Shown: piece by piece, positions 32,725 to 40,660 of the stretch
How positions within the stretch are numbered: the stretch's first letter is position 1
How the letters are laid out: each line of letters starts with the position of its first letter
NCBI GenBank assembly: GCA_963845695.1
Contig: CAWJTQ010000020.1
Location: 372,001-436,000 of the forward strand
Direction of reading: 5' to 3'
Length of the DNA: 64,000 nucleotides
Source: CAWJTV01 sp963845695
GTDB taxonomy: Bacteria > Planctomycetota > Planctomycetia > Isosphaerales > Isosphaeraceae
Position numbers and translations under genes: made by a program
The notes under the pieces: generated by a model
Database searches by the model: none
Told to the model about the DNA's origin: nothing
Seen by the model: only the letters and a program-made list of their open reading frames with translations

Positions 32725-35700
32725 ATGAATCCGAACCCCGAGGGATGTGAGTCCGAATCGTGCGGCTGTGGCCCCTCGTCACTGCCGCGCCGCGAGTTCC
32801 TCGCGATCTCGGGGATCGGGCTGGCCGGGCTCTTCACGGCTGGTGAAGCGGTCGCGGGGCCGTTCGATGACAAGGAGTTCGAGGCGCTCATCCCGCCTGA
32901 CAAGAAGTTCAAGGCCGAGTGGCTCGCGCAGCTCACCGCGCGGGGTACGCCGGAGACCTACTCCGGCGCCGACCTCCGGTTCATCGGCATGCCGGTCGGA
33001 GGGATCTGCGCCGGCACCTTGTACCTGTCCGGCGATGGCCGGCTCTGGCTCTGGAACATCTTCAACAAGGAAGTGCTGGGAATCGACCCGAAGCCGGTGA
33101 CCTATGCCGGCCGTCGGCTGACGCCGATCGACGGCTCGGCCTACGTCGCCCCGGCCGAGCCGATGGGTCCGGTCGGCCAGGGGTTCTGGCTGCGGGTCCG
33201 GTCGGCCGATGGCGAGAAGACGGTCACGCTCGACCGCAAAGGGTTCCGCAAGGTCACCTTCCTCGGCCAGTACCCGGTCGGCACCGTGACCTACCGCGAC
33301 GCCGACATCCCCGTCTCGGCCCGGCTTGAAGCCTATTCGCCGTTCATCCCGCTCAATGCGGATGATTCGGGTCTGCCGGCCACGGTGATGAGTTTCACGC
33401 TGACCAATGGGTCGCAGGCCGACGTCGAGGTCACGCTCGCCGGCTGGCTCGAAAACGCCGTCGGGCTCGACCACCGCGACCTCTCGGGCACGCGCCGGAA
33501 CCGGATCATCGATGAGCCGGGGTTCACCTTCCTCGAATGCTCGGCCGCGAAGGAGGAGAAGTCCGACACACCCGCGAAGCCGGACATCGTGTTCGAAGAT
33601 TGGGCGAAGGAGACGTACGAAGGATGGACGGTCGAGGGGACCGCGTTCGGCCGCGGGCCGATCCTCAAGACCCAGATCCCGGCCTATCAGGGCGACGTTG
33701 GCGGCCCCGGCGCCCGGGTGGTCAACTCGCACGCAACCGCACCGGGCGACGGCATCGGTGCCAAGGATGACCAGACCGGTAAGCTGACCAGCCGGCCCTT
33801 CACCATCGAGCGGACCTATCTCCAGCTCTGGATCGGCGGCGGCAATAATCCCGGGGAGACGTGCGTCAACCTGCGAGTAAACGGCCAGGTCGTCCGCTCC
33901 GTCACCGGGCGATCGGACAATCGGATGCACCTCGAGACGCTCAACATGCGTCCGTGGCTCCGGAAGCCGGCGGTCTTGGAAGTCGTCAACGCGCGTCAAG
34001 GCGGCTGGGGGAATATCGGCGTCGGTCGCATCACGTTCAGCGACGTACCCCTGGAATCGGGGCCATTTGAGAAGCTCTCCGACATCGGGACCATGGGCCT
34101 GGCCTTGCTCGGCCGTGGCGCCGATCATCGCGTGGCGGGGGCGAGTCTCGACGGACTCGATGGTAAGCCCGGCGATGCGGCCGAAGTCCCCCTCGACGCC
34201 CGGCTCGTCGGGTCGATCGGTCGGACGTTGACGCTGAAGCCGGGTGAGTCGGCTACAGTTCCGTTCGTGGTCGCCTGGCATTTTCCCAACCTCACGCTCG
34301 CCGGTCGGCTGAAAGGGCGGTACTACGCCTCGAGGTTCCCGACGGCGGCAGCCGTCGTGCGTTACGTCGCCGAGAACTTCGACCGGCTCTCTTCCGTCAC
34401 GAAGCTCTGGCGCGACACCTGGTACGACTCGACGCTCCCCTACTGGTTCCTGAACCGCACGTTCGCCAATACGTCGATCCTCGCCACCACGACCTGCTAC
34501 CGGCTGGCCGATGGCCGATTCTGGGCGTGGGAAGGCGTGGGCTGCTGCCCCGGCACCTGTACTCACGTCTGGCACTATGCCCAGGCGATGGGTCGCATCT
34601 TCCCCGAACTGGAGCGCGACCTGCGGGAGCGCGTCGATTTCGGCCTCTCGCTCGACCGGCGGACCGGCGTCATCCGATTCCGGGGCGAGTACGGCGATAC
34701 GTTCGCCGTGGACGGCCAGTGCGGCACGATCCTGCGGACCTACCGCGAGCACCAGATGTCAACCGACGACCGGTTCTTGAAACGGATCTGGCCTGGGATC
34801 AAGCTCGCCTTGCAGTGCGTGATCGACCGGGACTCGGACGGTTCGGGCGTCCTGCACGGGCCGATGCACAACACCCTCGACGCCGATTGGTACGGAGTCG
34901 TGCCCTGGTTGGTCGGGCTCTACCACGCCGCCCTGCGGGCCGGCGAGGCGATGGCCATCGAGGTCGGCGATGCGGCGTTCGCCCAGACCTGCCGAGCTCG
35001 ATTCGAAAAGGGGCTCGTCAACCTCGACAAGCTGACCTTTCGCGATGAGAAGGGCTACTACGTCCACGTCGGCGACCCGAAGCACCTGACCGAGGTTGGA
35101 TCGTACGACGGCTGCGAGATCGACCAGGTATTGGGCCAGTCGTGGGCCTGGCAGGTCGGCCTGGGACGGGTCATGAACGAGGCGCATGTCAAGCGGGCGC
35201 TCCGCTCGCTCTGGCGGTTCAGCGTGACGCCCGACGTCGGGCCGTATCGACGGGTGAACCAGGCCGGCCGCTGGTACGCGATGCCGGGCGACGGCGGTCT
35301 GCTGATGGTCACGTTCCCGTTCGGACGGCCGCCGCAGGTCTCCGGACCGGGGGCGTGGTCGGCCATGTACTTCAACGAGTGCATGACCGGTTTCGAATGG
35401 CAGGTGGCCTCCCACATGATCTGGGAAGGGATGGTCACCGAGGGCCTGGCCGTCGCGCGGCTCATCCACGACCGTTATCATCCCCGGCTACGAAACCCCT
35501 ACAACGAGGTCGAGTGCAGCGACCACTATGCCCGGTCGATGGCCAGCTACGGCGCGTTCCTCGCCGCTTGCGGGTTCGAGTACCACGGACCCAAGGGCCA
35601 TATCGGCTTTGCTCCCCGGTTGAGCCCCGACGATTTCCGGGCCGCATTCACCGCCGCCGAGGGCTGGGGATCCTATGACCAGCATCGCCAGGACGGCCGA

Positions 35701-35925
35701 CTCACCGCGACGCTTCGCCCCAGGCACGGGACGGTCCGGCTCAAGACGTTTGCCCTGGAAGCCCCCGCGGGCACAACCGTCGGGTCGGTCCGCGTCAGAG
35801 CTAATGGGGAGAATGTGGCCGCGACCTTCTCCCAGACCGGACCGAGGGTGGTCGTCACGTTCCATGCCGAGTTGCGGGTCGGGGCCGGGCAGGCGGTCGA
35901 GCTGACGGTGGATCGTGAGCGATGA
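32725..35925 (+). CDS. GH116 (GBA2-type) glycoside hydrolase with an inserted carbohydrate-binding-like module and Tat signal
   Basis: ATG at 32725 opens an intact 1066-residue protein. A twin-arginine signal is visible (LPRREFLAISGIGLAGLF). GH116 landmarks: IGMPVGGICAGTLYLSGDGR near residue 85, EGVGCCPGTCTHVWHYAQAM near 605, FAVDGQCGTILRTYREHQ, GPMHNTLDADWYG, and YDGCEIDQVLGQSW. Residues about 290-440 (WTVEGTAFGRGPILK, LQLWIGGGNNPGETCVNLRV) look like the galactose-binding-like module seen in planctomycete levanase-type proteins, inserted between N-terminal and catalytic halves. It hydrolyses a beta-linked glucoside or xyloside outside the cytoplasm; substrate unknown. It is convergent with the DUF499 gene. 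Confidence 0.85.
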   Translation: MNPNPEGCESESCGCGPSSLPRREFLAISGIGLAGLFTAGEAVAGPFDDKEFEALIPPDKKFKAEWLAQLTARGTPETYSGADLRFIGMPVGGICAGTLYLSGDGRLWLWNIFNKEVLGIDPKPVTYAGRRLTPIDGSAYVAPAEPMGPVGQGFWLRVRSADGEKTVTLDRKGFRKVTFLGQYPVGTVTYRDADIPVSARLEAYSPFIPLNADDSGLPATVMSFTLTNGSQADVEVTLAGWLENAVGLDHRDLSGTRRNRIIDEPGFTFLECSAAKEEKSDTPAKPDIVFEDWAKETYEGWTVEGTAFGRGPILKTQIPAYQGDVGGPGARVVNSHATAPGDGIGAKDDQTGKLTSRPFTIERTYLQLWIGGGNNPGETCVNLRVNGQVVRSVTGRSDNRMHLETLNMRPWLRKPAVLEVVNARQGGWGNIGVGRITFSDVPLESGPFEKLSDIGTMGLALLGRGADHRVAGASLDGLDGKPGDAAEVPLDARLVGSIGRTLTLKPGESATVPFVVAWHFPNLTLAGRLKGRYYASRFPTAAAVVRYVAENFDRLSSVTKLWRDTWYDSTLPYWFLNRTFANTSILATTTCYRLADGRFWAWEGVGCCPGTCTHVWHYAQAMGRIFPELERDLRERVDFGLSLDRRTGVIRFRGEYGDTFAVDGQCGTILRTYREHQMSTDDRFLKRIWPGIKLALQCVIDRDSDGSGVLHGPMHNTLDADWYGVVPWLVGLYHAALRAGEAMAIEVGDAAFAQTCRARFEKGLVNLDKLTFRDEKGYYVHVGDPKHLTEVGSYDGCEIDQVLGQSWAWQVGLGRVMNEAHVKRALRSLWRFSVTPDVGPYRRVNQAGRWYAMPGDGGLLMVTFPFGRPPQVSGPGAWSAMYFNECMTGFEWQVASHMIWEGMVTEGLAVARLIHDRYHPRLRNPYNEVECSDHYARSMASYGAFLAACGFEYHGPKGHIGFAPRLSPDDFRAAFTAAEGWGSYDQHRQDGRLTATLRPRHGTVRLKTFALEAPAGTTVGSVRVRANGENVAATFSQTGPRVVVTFHAELRVGAGQAVELTVDRER

Positions 35926-36070
35926 GCCGGGTGGCCACTCCGCGAACATCCCATTCTGGGTCCGTCCGGCGGGAGCCTACTCAGCCGTTGCGGGCCCTCG
36001 GGTCGGGAAGGCGGCGATTTCGATCCATTGCCGGGACACGATGAGTGTCTACCCAAGTCTCTCCCTGGGC

Positions 36071-36130
36071 GCGGGTCTCCTGACCCCGCCCTTCGGGGAG
36101 GCGCGGGTCGCCGACCCGCCCCTCGGGGTT
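36071..36130. repeat. Two imperfect tandem hairpin units between convergent genes
   Basis: Two imperfect copies of about 30 bp, each GCGGGTC-(TCCT or GCC)-GACCC(C)GC followed by a CCCCTTCGGGG-like stretch. The second copy has a perfect 7-bp stem, GCGGGTC (36103-36109) and GACCCGC (36113-36119). They lie between the GH116 stop (35925) and the DUF499 stop (36142), and probably act as a terminator for both genes. Confidence 0.75.
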
Positions 36131-36141
36131 CAGTGACGGGC

Positions 36142-39100
36142 TTAACGATCCAGCTTGAGTTCTGGCGATATGCCTGTGAGCCGGTCATTGATCGTCGAGA
36201 CAACGTGATCCGGCGGATGCTTTCCCTCCGCGCCAACCTCGATCCGCACCATGACCTTCAGGTCGTAGCCAACGGCGGCTTTGCTGATCTCGCCGATCTG
36301 GTCCGCGAGGTCCTGGATCTGTCCCGTGTTGAGGTACGCCGAGGCCACCAGGACACCGGGTTTTGGCGGAGGTGGAGGGGGCGGAGGCGGCGTGATCCCC
36401 CGGTTTCTCAACTTCACCTGCCGCGCCCCGTCGAACGGACACGGCCAGGGCCCCGAGTCCTCGGTCCGCTCCAGGAGTCGACCCTGCGAGGCGGCGTCGA
36501 TCGCCGTGCGGACCGTCGCCCACGGCAGCGGACGTCCCGACCGGGCGGAGAGTGCGTCGGAGATCCTTTGCGCCGTGGTGATCCCGTCGGACCAGGCTTC
36601 CGACAGATTCCCAGGTGCGACGTCGCTCGCGGAGATCGGCGCGGGGGGACTCTGCAATCGGGCACCGTCGGAGATCAACCCGGCGGGAACATCCTCGGCA
36701 TACAAGCTTGTCGGACCGTCGGTGAGCCAGAGCGTGCCCTCCTGGACCGCGCGGGCGATCGCGGCGTCCACGACGGATTGCGGGGCCTTCGGGATGGTCA
36801 GCGGCTCGTCGTACCCTTGCCTCGCGATCCGGACGATTTTCCCGCCGGTGAAATACGCACGCACGTCGGCGACCGAGAGGTCGTCCCCCTTCCAGAGGTC
36901 AGGCAGCGCACCGGGGGCCAGTCGCGCCGGCTCGAGGTCGGACAGCTCAGCCGACTCGGGCAGCACGACTTCCATCGCCGTGTTCTTCAGGTCGGCCTCG
37001 TCGGGCGGACGCCGCCAGATGGTCCGCGTCGAGCGGTCCGGCCGGGTCAGCCTCAGCACGAACTGGCCCTCCACACAGCCCTGAATCAGCGTGTCGAGGA
37101 TCGCCTGCCGGTTGAGCATCTTCGGCAGGTGGGGGAACTGAGCGAAGGCCCCGACTAGGTCCTTGACCCGCCGGGCCGTCTCGCCCGACCGCCACAGATC
37201 GTACGGACCATCGGGCAGCAGCGCCTCGTAGCTGATGGCGGTTTCCTGGATCCGCGATCGCGGCTCCTGCTTGATCTGCTCGAACAGCGACCCGGATTCC
37301 GGCGTGATCTTGAACGCTTCCACCGCGTTCTTGTCGGAGACCGTGACCACGATGTTGTAGGCTTGCTGGATCGCAGTCGGGACCGCTTTCCTCGCCGTGT
37401 CCAGGTTGACCGCCAGCTTCTCGCGCCGGATCAGATCGATGTCCTGTCCTTTGAGCTGCGCCTGGACCTCCTCCCAGCCCAGATAGTCGCGGATCCGATC
37501 GCGGGCGATGTCCAGACCCTCACGCGATGGCACCGCCAGGACGACCGCGTTGCGGTTCACGCGCGGACGGTCCGGACCCGTCGTCTCGTCGAGATAACGA
37601 CGGGCCTCGGCGCTCGGGTCCCCCGGACTGGACGCCGCCTTTGGGCCGAGCACGGCGTAGTGGAATTCGCCGTCGTCGGTGATGTCGCCAGGCTTCTCGG
37701 GAAGGTTGTGGACCTTGACCGAATAACCCGCTCCCTGGGGAAGCGTCTTCAGGCTCTTCAGCGACTCGATGCCCTTCAGCAGTGTTGGCTCGATCAGGTC
37801 GAAGACCCGGGCGCAGGCGTCGTTGTGCATTTGAATGAGGTTGGGCTTCGATCCCAGCCGCCACGACTTCGGCTCGGCGCGTTTTCCATCCGGCCCGGGC
37901 TTCGCCTCGGCCGTGAACTCGTCGTCCAGGAAATGGGAGGCATCCGCCCACTTGAGCAGCGCGGTCCGCAACTGGATCTTGTCCGGCCGGGTCGGGGCCA
38001 GGAGCAGCATCAGGTCGCGCTGGGAGGCCTTGTGCCCGATCGGCTGCGAATGCAGGAACGTGGCGAACACGGCCTGCTCGACCTCACGGAAGGCCAGACC
38101 CGCGACCTCCGCCTGGATCTCCTGCGCCTTGGTCAGCTCACCTTCGAGGATGCTGTTCCAGTCCTGCTTCTTCCCCTCGTATTCCTCGCTCGCCGCGACT
38201 CCGGTCAATTCCCGCGCCGCCGCCGACACGGCCGCCTTGCCCGACTCGCCGAGGAACGCATTGGGACCGATCAGCGGGCACTGGTCCCAGTGAGCGGCGT
38301 CGCGGAGCGCCAGCGCGAAGGTCCGCAACACGCCGCGAGTGCGCTGGAAACCTTCCATCTGGGTCCATTTGGTGTAGAACACCTCGGTCAAGTCGGGGTG
38401 GAACGGATAGCTCGCCAGGAACCGCTCCTCGGCCTTCTTGCGGTTCTTGGCGGTGTCCTCGTCGCGGTCGGCGATCCCCGACACCGCGGCGACGACGTGC
38501 GGCCGGAACGCCTCGCGATCGCGGATCGAGGCCGGACGGAAGAACCGCCGGCGCAGGACCTCGGCCACATCCTCCTTGAGCACCGGCTGCACGCCCTCTT
38601 CCCGCTCGCGACGGAAGATGGTGAACAGCTCCTGGGCGATCTCCTTGCCGAATGCGTCGTTCTTGCTCGGCTCGCTCGCCAGCAGCGAGGCGACGATCGC
38701 GCAGCGGTCGAGCTTGGTGGCAGCCTGGGTGAGGTACTGGAAGAAGTTCTTCAACCGCCCGCGCCAGGGCGGTTCCAGGCTGATCTTGTCGTAGGCGTAC
38801 ATCATGACTTCGTCGATCAGGACCAGCACCGAGCGGTTTTGCTTCATTGGGATCGAGAGCAGGTCGATCAAGAGCGGCTCGGCGGGCGCGCTCTCGCGTT
38901 CGGCATCGAGTCCGTCGGCATGGAGCTTTTTCAGGCCCTCGGCCCCGGCAACCTGAAACGCCAGGACGCTCCAGGGATGGCGGAGCCATCGCAATTCCCC
39001 GTCCGGCCCCTTGACCTCCATTCCCTTTTCGACGTCGATCTTGTCGAAAGGGAGAGAGACGACCTGGGTCTTTGGCGGCCTCATGCCGATGTGCTGGACG

Positions 39101-39450
39101 AACTCATCCACGGCTGGCAGGTCGGGCAGCGCGTCGGGATGGCTGACCAGGTGCAGGAGGGTGATGAGGGTATGGGTCTTGCCGCCGCCATAGGTCAGTT
39201 CCAACTGGCGGACGGTCTTGTCGTTCTTGCCCGCCAGGCGGTGGACGACGTCCTTGGCCAGCTCGCGGAGGTTGTAAGTCGGGAATGTCAGCGCGAAGAA
39301 CTCGGCCGGATCGCGATAGACCGGCGCCCCCTTGCCCATGATGACGTCATACAGATCGGCGGCGAACTGCGACAGCGATAGGTCATTCCTCCGGACGTCG
39401 TCCCGGAGCTCGACGACTTGATGCCAGGGCGTCCAGGGAAGTTTGGTCAT
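36142..39450 (-). CDS. DUF499 family AAA-type ATPase of defence locus
   Basis: ATG at 39450 (MTKLPWTPWHQVVELRDDVR) gives an intact 1102-residue protein. The DUF499 hallmarks are EFFALTFPTYNLRELAKDVV, the unusual P-loop LTYGGGKTHTLITLLHL near residue 95, and Walker B RSVLVLIDEVMMYAYD near 215. The C-terminal half is long and helical (FQRTRGVLRTFALALRDAAH) with a poly-proline stretch (TPPPPPPPPPKPG) before the last 75 residues. DUF499 ATPases recur next to DUF1156 methyltransferases and SNF2/DUF3883 helicases in predicted defence loci (family knowledge). Here it lies 40 bp after the DUF433/DUF5615 pair. It is probably a DNA-dependent motor or regulatory ATPase; mechanism unknown. Confidence 0.88.
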   Translation of the reverse strand: MTKLPWTPWHQVVELRDDVRRNDLSLSQFAADLYDVIMGKGAPVYRDPAEFFALTFPTYNLRELAKDVVHRLAGKNDKTVRQLELTYGGGKTHTLITLLHLVSHPDALPDLPAVDEFVQHIGMRPPKTQVVSLPFDKIDVEKGMEVKGPDGELRWLRHPWSVLAFQVAGAEGLKKLHADGLDAERESAPAEPLLIDLLSIPMKQNRSVLVLIDEVMMYAYDKISLEPPWRGRLKNFFQYLTQAATKLDRCAIVASLLASEPSKNDAFGKEIAQELFTIFRREREEGVQPVLKEDVAEVLRRRFFRPASIRDREAFRPHVVAAVSGIADRDEDTAKNRKKAEERFLASYPFHPDLTEVFYTKWTQMEGFQRTRGVLRTFALALRDAAHWDQCPLIGPNAFLGESGKAAVSAAARELTGVAASEEYEGKKQDWNSILEGELTKAQEIQAEVAGLAFREVEQAVFATFLHSQPIGHKASQRDLMLLLAPTRPDKIQLRTALLKWADASHFLDDEFTAEAKPGPDGKRAEPKSWRLGSKPNLIQMHNDACARVFDLIEPTLLKGIESLKSLKTLPQGAGYSVKVHNLPEKPGDITDDGEFHYAVLGPKAASSPGDPSAEARRYLDETTGPDRPRVNRNAVVLAVPSREGLDIARDRIRDYLGWEEVQAQLKGQDIDLIRREKLAVNLDTARKAVPTAIQQAYNIVVTVSDKNAVEAFKITPESGSLFEQIKQEPRSRIQETAISYEALLPDGPYDLWRSGETARRVKDLVGAFAQFPHLPKMLNRQAILDTLIQGCVEGQFVLRLTRPDRSTRTIWRRPPDEADLKNTAMEVVLPESAELSDLEPARLAPGALPDLWKGDDLSVADVRAYFTGGKIVRIARQGYDEPLTIPKAPQSVVDAAIARAVQEGTLWLTDGPTSLYAEDVPAGLISDGARLQSPPAPISASDVAPGNLSEAWSDGITTAQRISDALSARSGRPLPWATVRTAIDAASQGRLLERTEDSGPWPCPFDGARQVKLRNRGITPPPPPPPPPKPGVLVASAYLNTGQIQDLADQIGEISKAAVGYDLKVMVRIEVGAEGKHPPDHVVSTINDRLTGISPELKLDR

Positions 39451-39490
39451 AGGTGGGCTTTCTTCCAACGGCGGGCACTCAACGACTCGG

Positions 39491-39902
39491 TCATCCAGGA
39501 TCTCCCGGCGGAGCGTCTTTGGCGTCAAGGTCCGGGATCCCATCGTCCGGCAAATACACGCGGATGCGATGTCGTTCGACGATCCAGAGTTTTCCCACAA
39601 TGGAATCACGGGCCAGCGCGGCGACCAAGACCGACACTGTTGCATACAGATCATTCGGTGAGACCCTGCGGGGCAGACGCAGGACGGCGATCCCGGCGTA
39701 CTGGTCCGGCGGGAAGACGAACGGGTTCGAGAAATCCAGATCGAGCGTGACCAGGCATCGTCCTTCGGCCTGGCATACCTCAATCACCCTTGGGTCTCGG
39801 CGCCGGCGAGCCCTTGGTCTGCCACCGTGGCCACATCGTGGCCGGCATCGACAAAGAGTTGCCGGCCCGCTCGCCCAGATTCTCGTCGAGCTTGATCAAC
39901 AT
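39491..39902 (-). CDS. DUF5615 family PIN-like toxin, two frameshifts
   Basis: ATG at 39902 reads MLIKLDENLGERAG, then a lost base near 39855 and another near 39795 separate RQLFVDAGHDVATVADQGLA from VIEVCQAEGRCLVTLDLDFS and NPFVFPPDQYAGIAVLRLP. Joined, these are the DUF5615 (PIN-like) toxin pattern with Asp in LDEN and the LDLDFSN motif. DUF5615 toxins pair with DUF433 antitoxins, which here ends 9 bp upstream. PIN-like domains are predicted RNases. The two frameshifts may be errors or toxin decay. Confidence 0.7.
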
Positions 39903-39911
39903 ACCACACCC

Positions 39912-40142
39912 TCAGATCTCGACGTATCGCTCTCTCGTCATCTCAGCCCCATAGGCGATGCAAGCTTGGATGTCGGCCTCCTCCAGGCCCGGATAGTTGG
40001 CCAGGATTTCGGCGGTTGTCCAGCCGCTAGCGAGGAAGTCGAGGATCAGGGATACCCAGATCCGATGCCCTCGAATGCACGGTTTGCCGAAACAGACGTT
40101 AGGATCGATCGAAATGCGGGAGAGAATCTCGTCGTGTGTCAT
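39912..40142 (-). CDS. DUF433 family antitoxin
   Basis: ATG at 40142 gives 76 residues, the usual family length. MTHDEILSRISIDPNVCFGK, PCIRGHRIWVSLILDFLASG, WTTAEILANYPGLEEADIQA and CIAYGAEMTRERYVEI are canonical DUF433. DUF433 antitoxins have a winged-helix-like DNA-binding fold and likely repress their own operon. It precedes the DUF5615 gene by 9 bp. Confidence 0.9.
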   Translation of the reverse strand: MTHDEILSRISIDPNVCFGKPCIRGHRIWVSLILDFLASGWTTAEILANYPGLEEADIQACIAYGAEMTRERYVEI

Positions 40143-40273
40143 GATGTCCTCATTGTAAAAGGCCGAGGTCGGTCCTCCATGATATTTGCGTCTAATCTTG
40201 ATTTCTTGCCGACGAATAGCCATGTATGCCGGTGCAGGCGAAGATCCCTGCCGGCGTGCGATCTGGAGGACGT

Positions 40274-40523
40274 ATGCCAAAACTATTGCAAGGTGCCGAG
40301 CTGGAGAAGCGGGCGCGAACTGGGCATTGACACGCAAGGTGGCTCGATTACCCAAAGCGTTTCCGGTCGCCAAAGGCGAGCGGACGACGCAGAGCTGCAA
40401 CGGCGCGTCATCGAGGCGGAACGATCGATCCGCGAGTCCAGGATCTGGATCCTCGCCGTCATCTCAGCGGTAGCGTCCGTGGTGAGCGCGATCACGGCGA
40501 TGATTGCAGTCGCAACAAAGTAG
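40274..40523 (+). CDS. Small membrane protein, one frameshift, divergent within the defence locus
   Basis: GGAGG precedes ATG at 40274 (MPKLLQGAELEKRAR). A one-base loss near 40313 leads into ELGIDTQGGSITQSVSGRQR, DAELQRRVIEAERSIRESRI and a C-terminal membrane helix WILAVISAVASVVSAITAMI. The repaired product is 83 residues, with an amphipathic helix before the membrane segment. It is the only gene on the plus strand within the defence locus, divergent from the DUF433 gene. I know of planctomycete small proteins with 'ELGIxxxG' and 'RR...WxLALISAIASVxSA' tails but no function. Confidence 0.6.
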
Positions 40524-40660
40524 CCGGCGAACCGGTGCTGCGGCTGACCGGCGCCGCATTACGGCTTTGTGCGACATCAAGCTCTTGCAGCGGCTCGTCG
40601 ATCACGTGAAAGCCTCCGGCGAGAGGTCATTGGCTCGTGGATTCGTGCTCTTCTCCATTC

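Noticed and set aside
39453..40523. Single long plus-strand gene of over 350 codons through the toxin-antitoxin region
   Set aside because: Most of it is antisense to DUF5615 and DUF433. Only the last about 70 codons are protein-like, and they belong to a gene starting at 40274 with its own ribosome-binding site.
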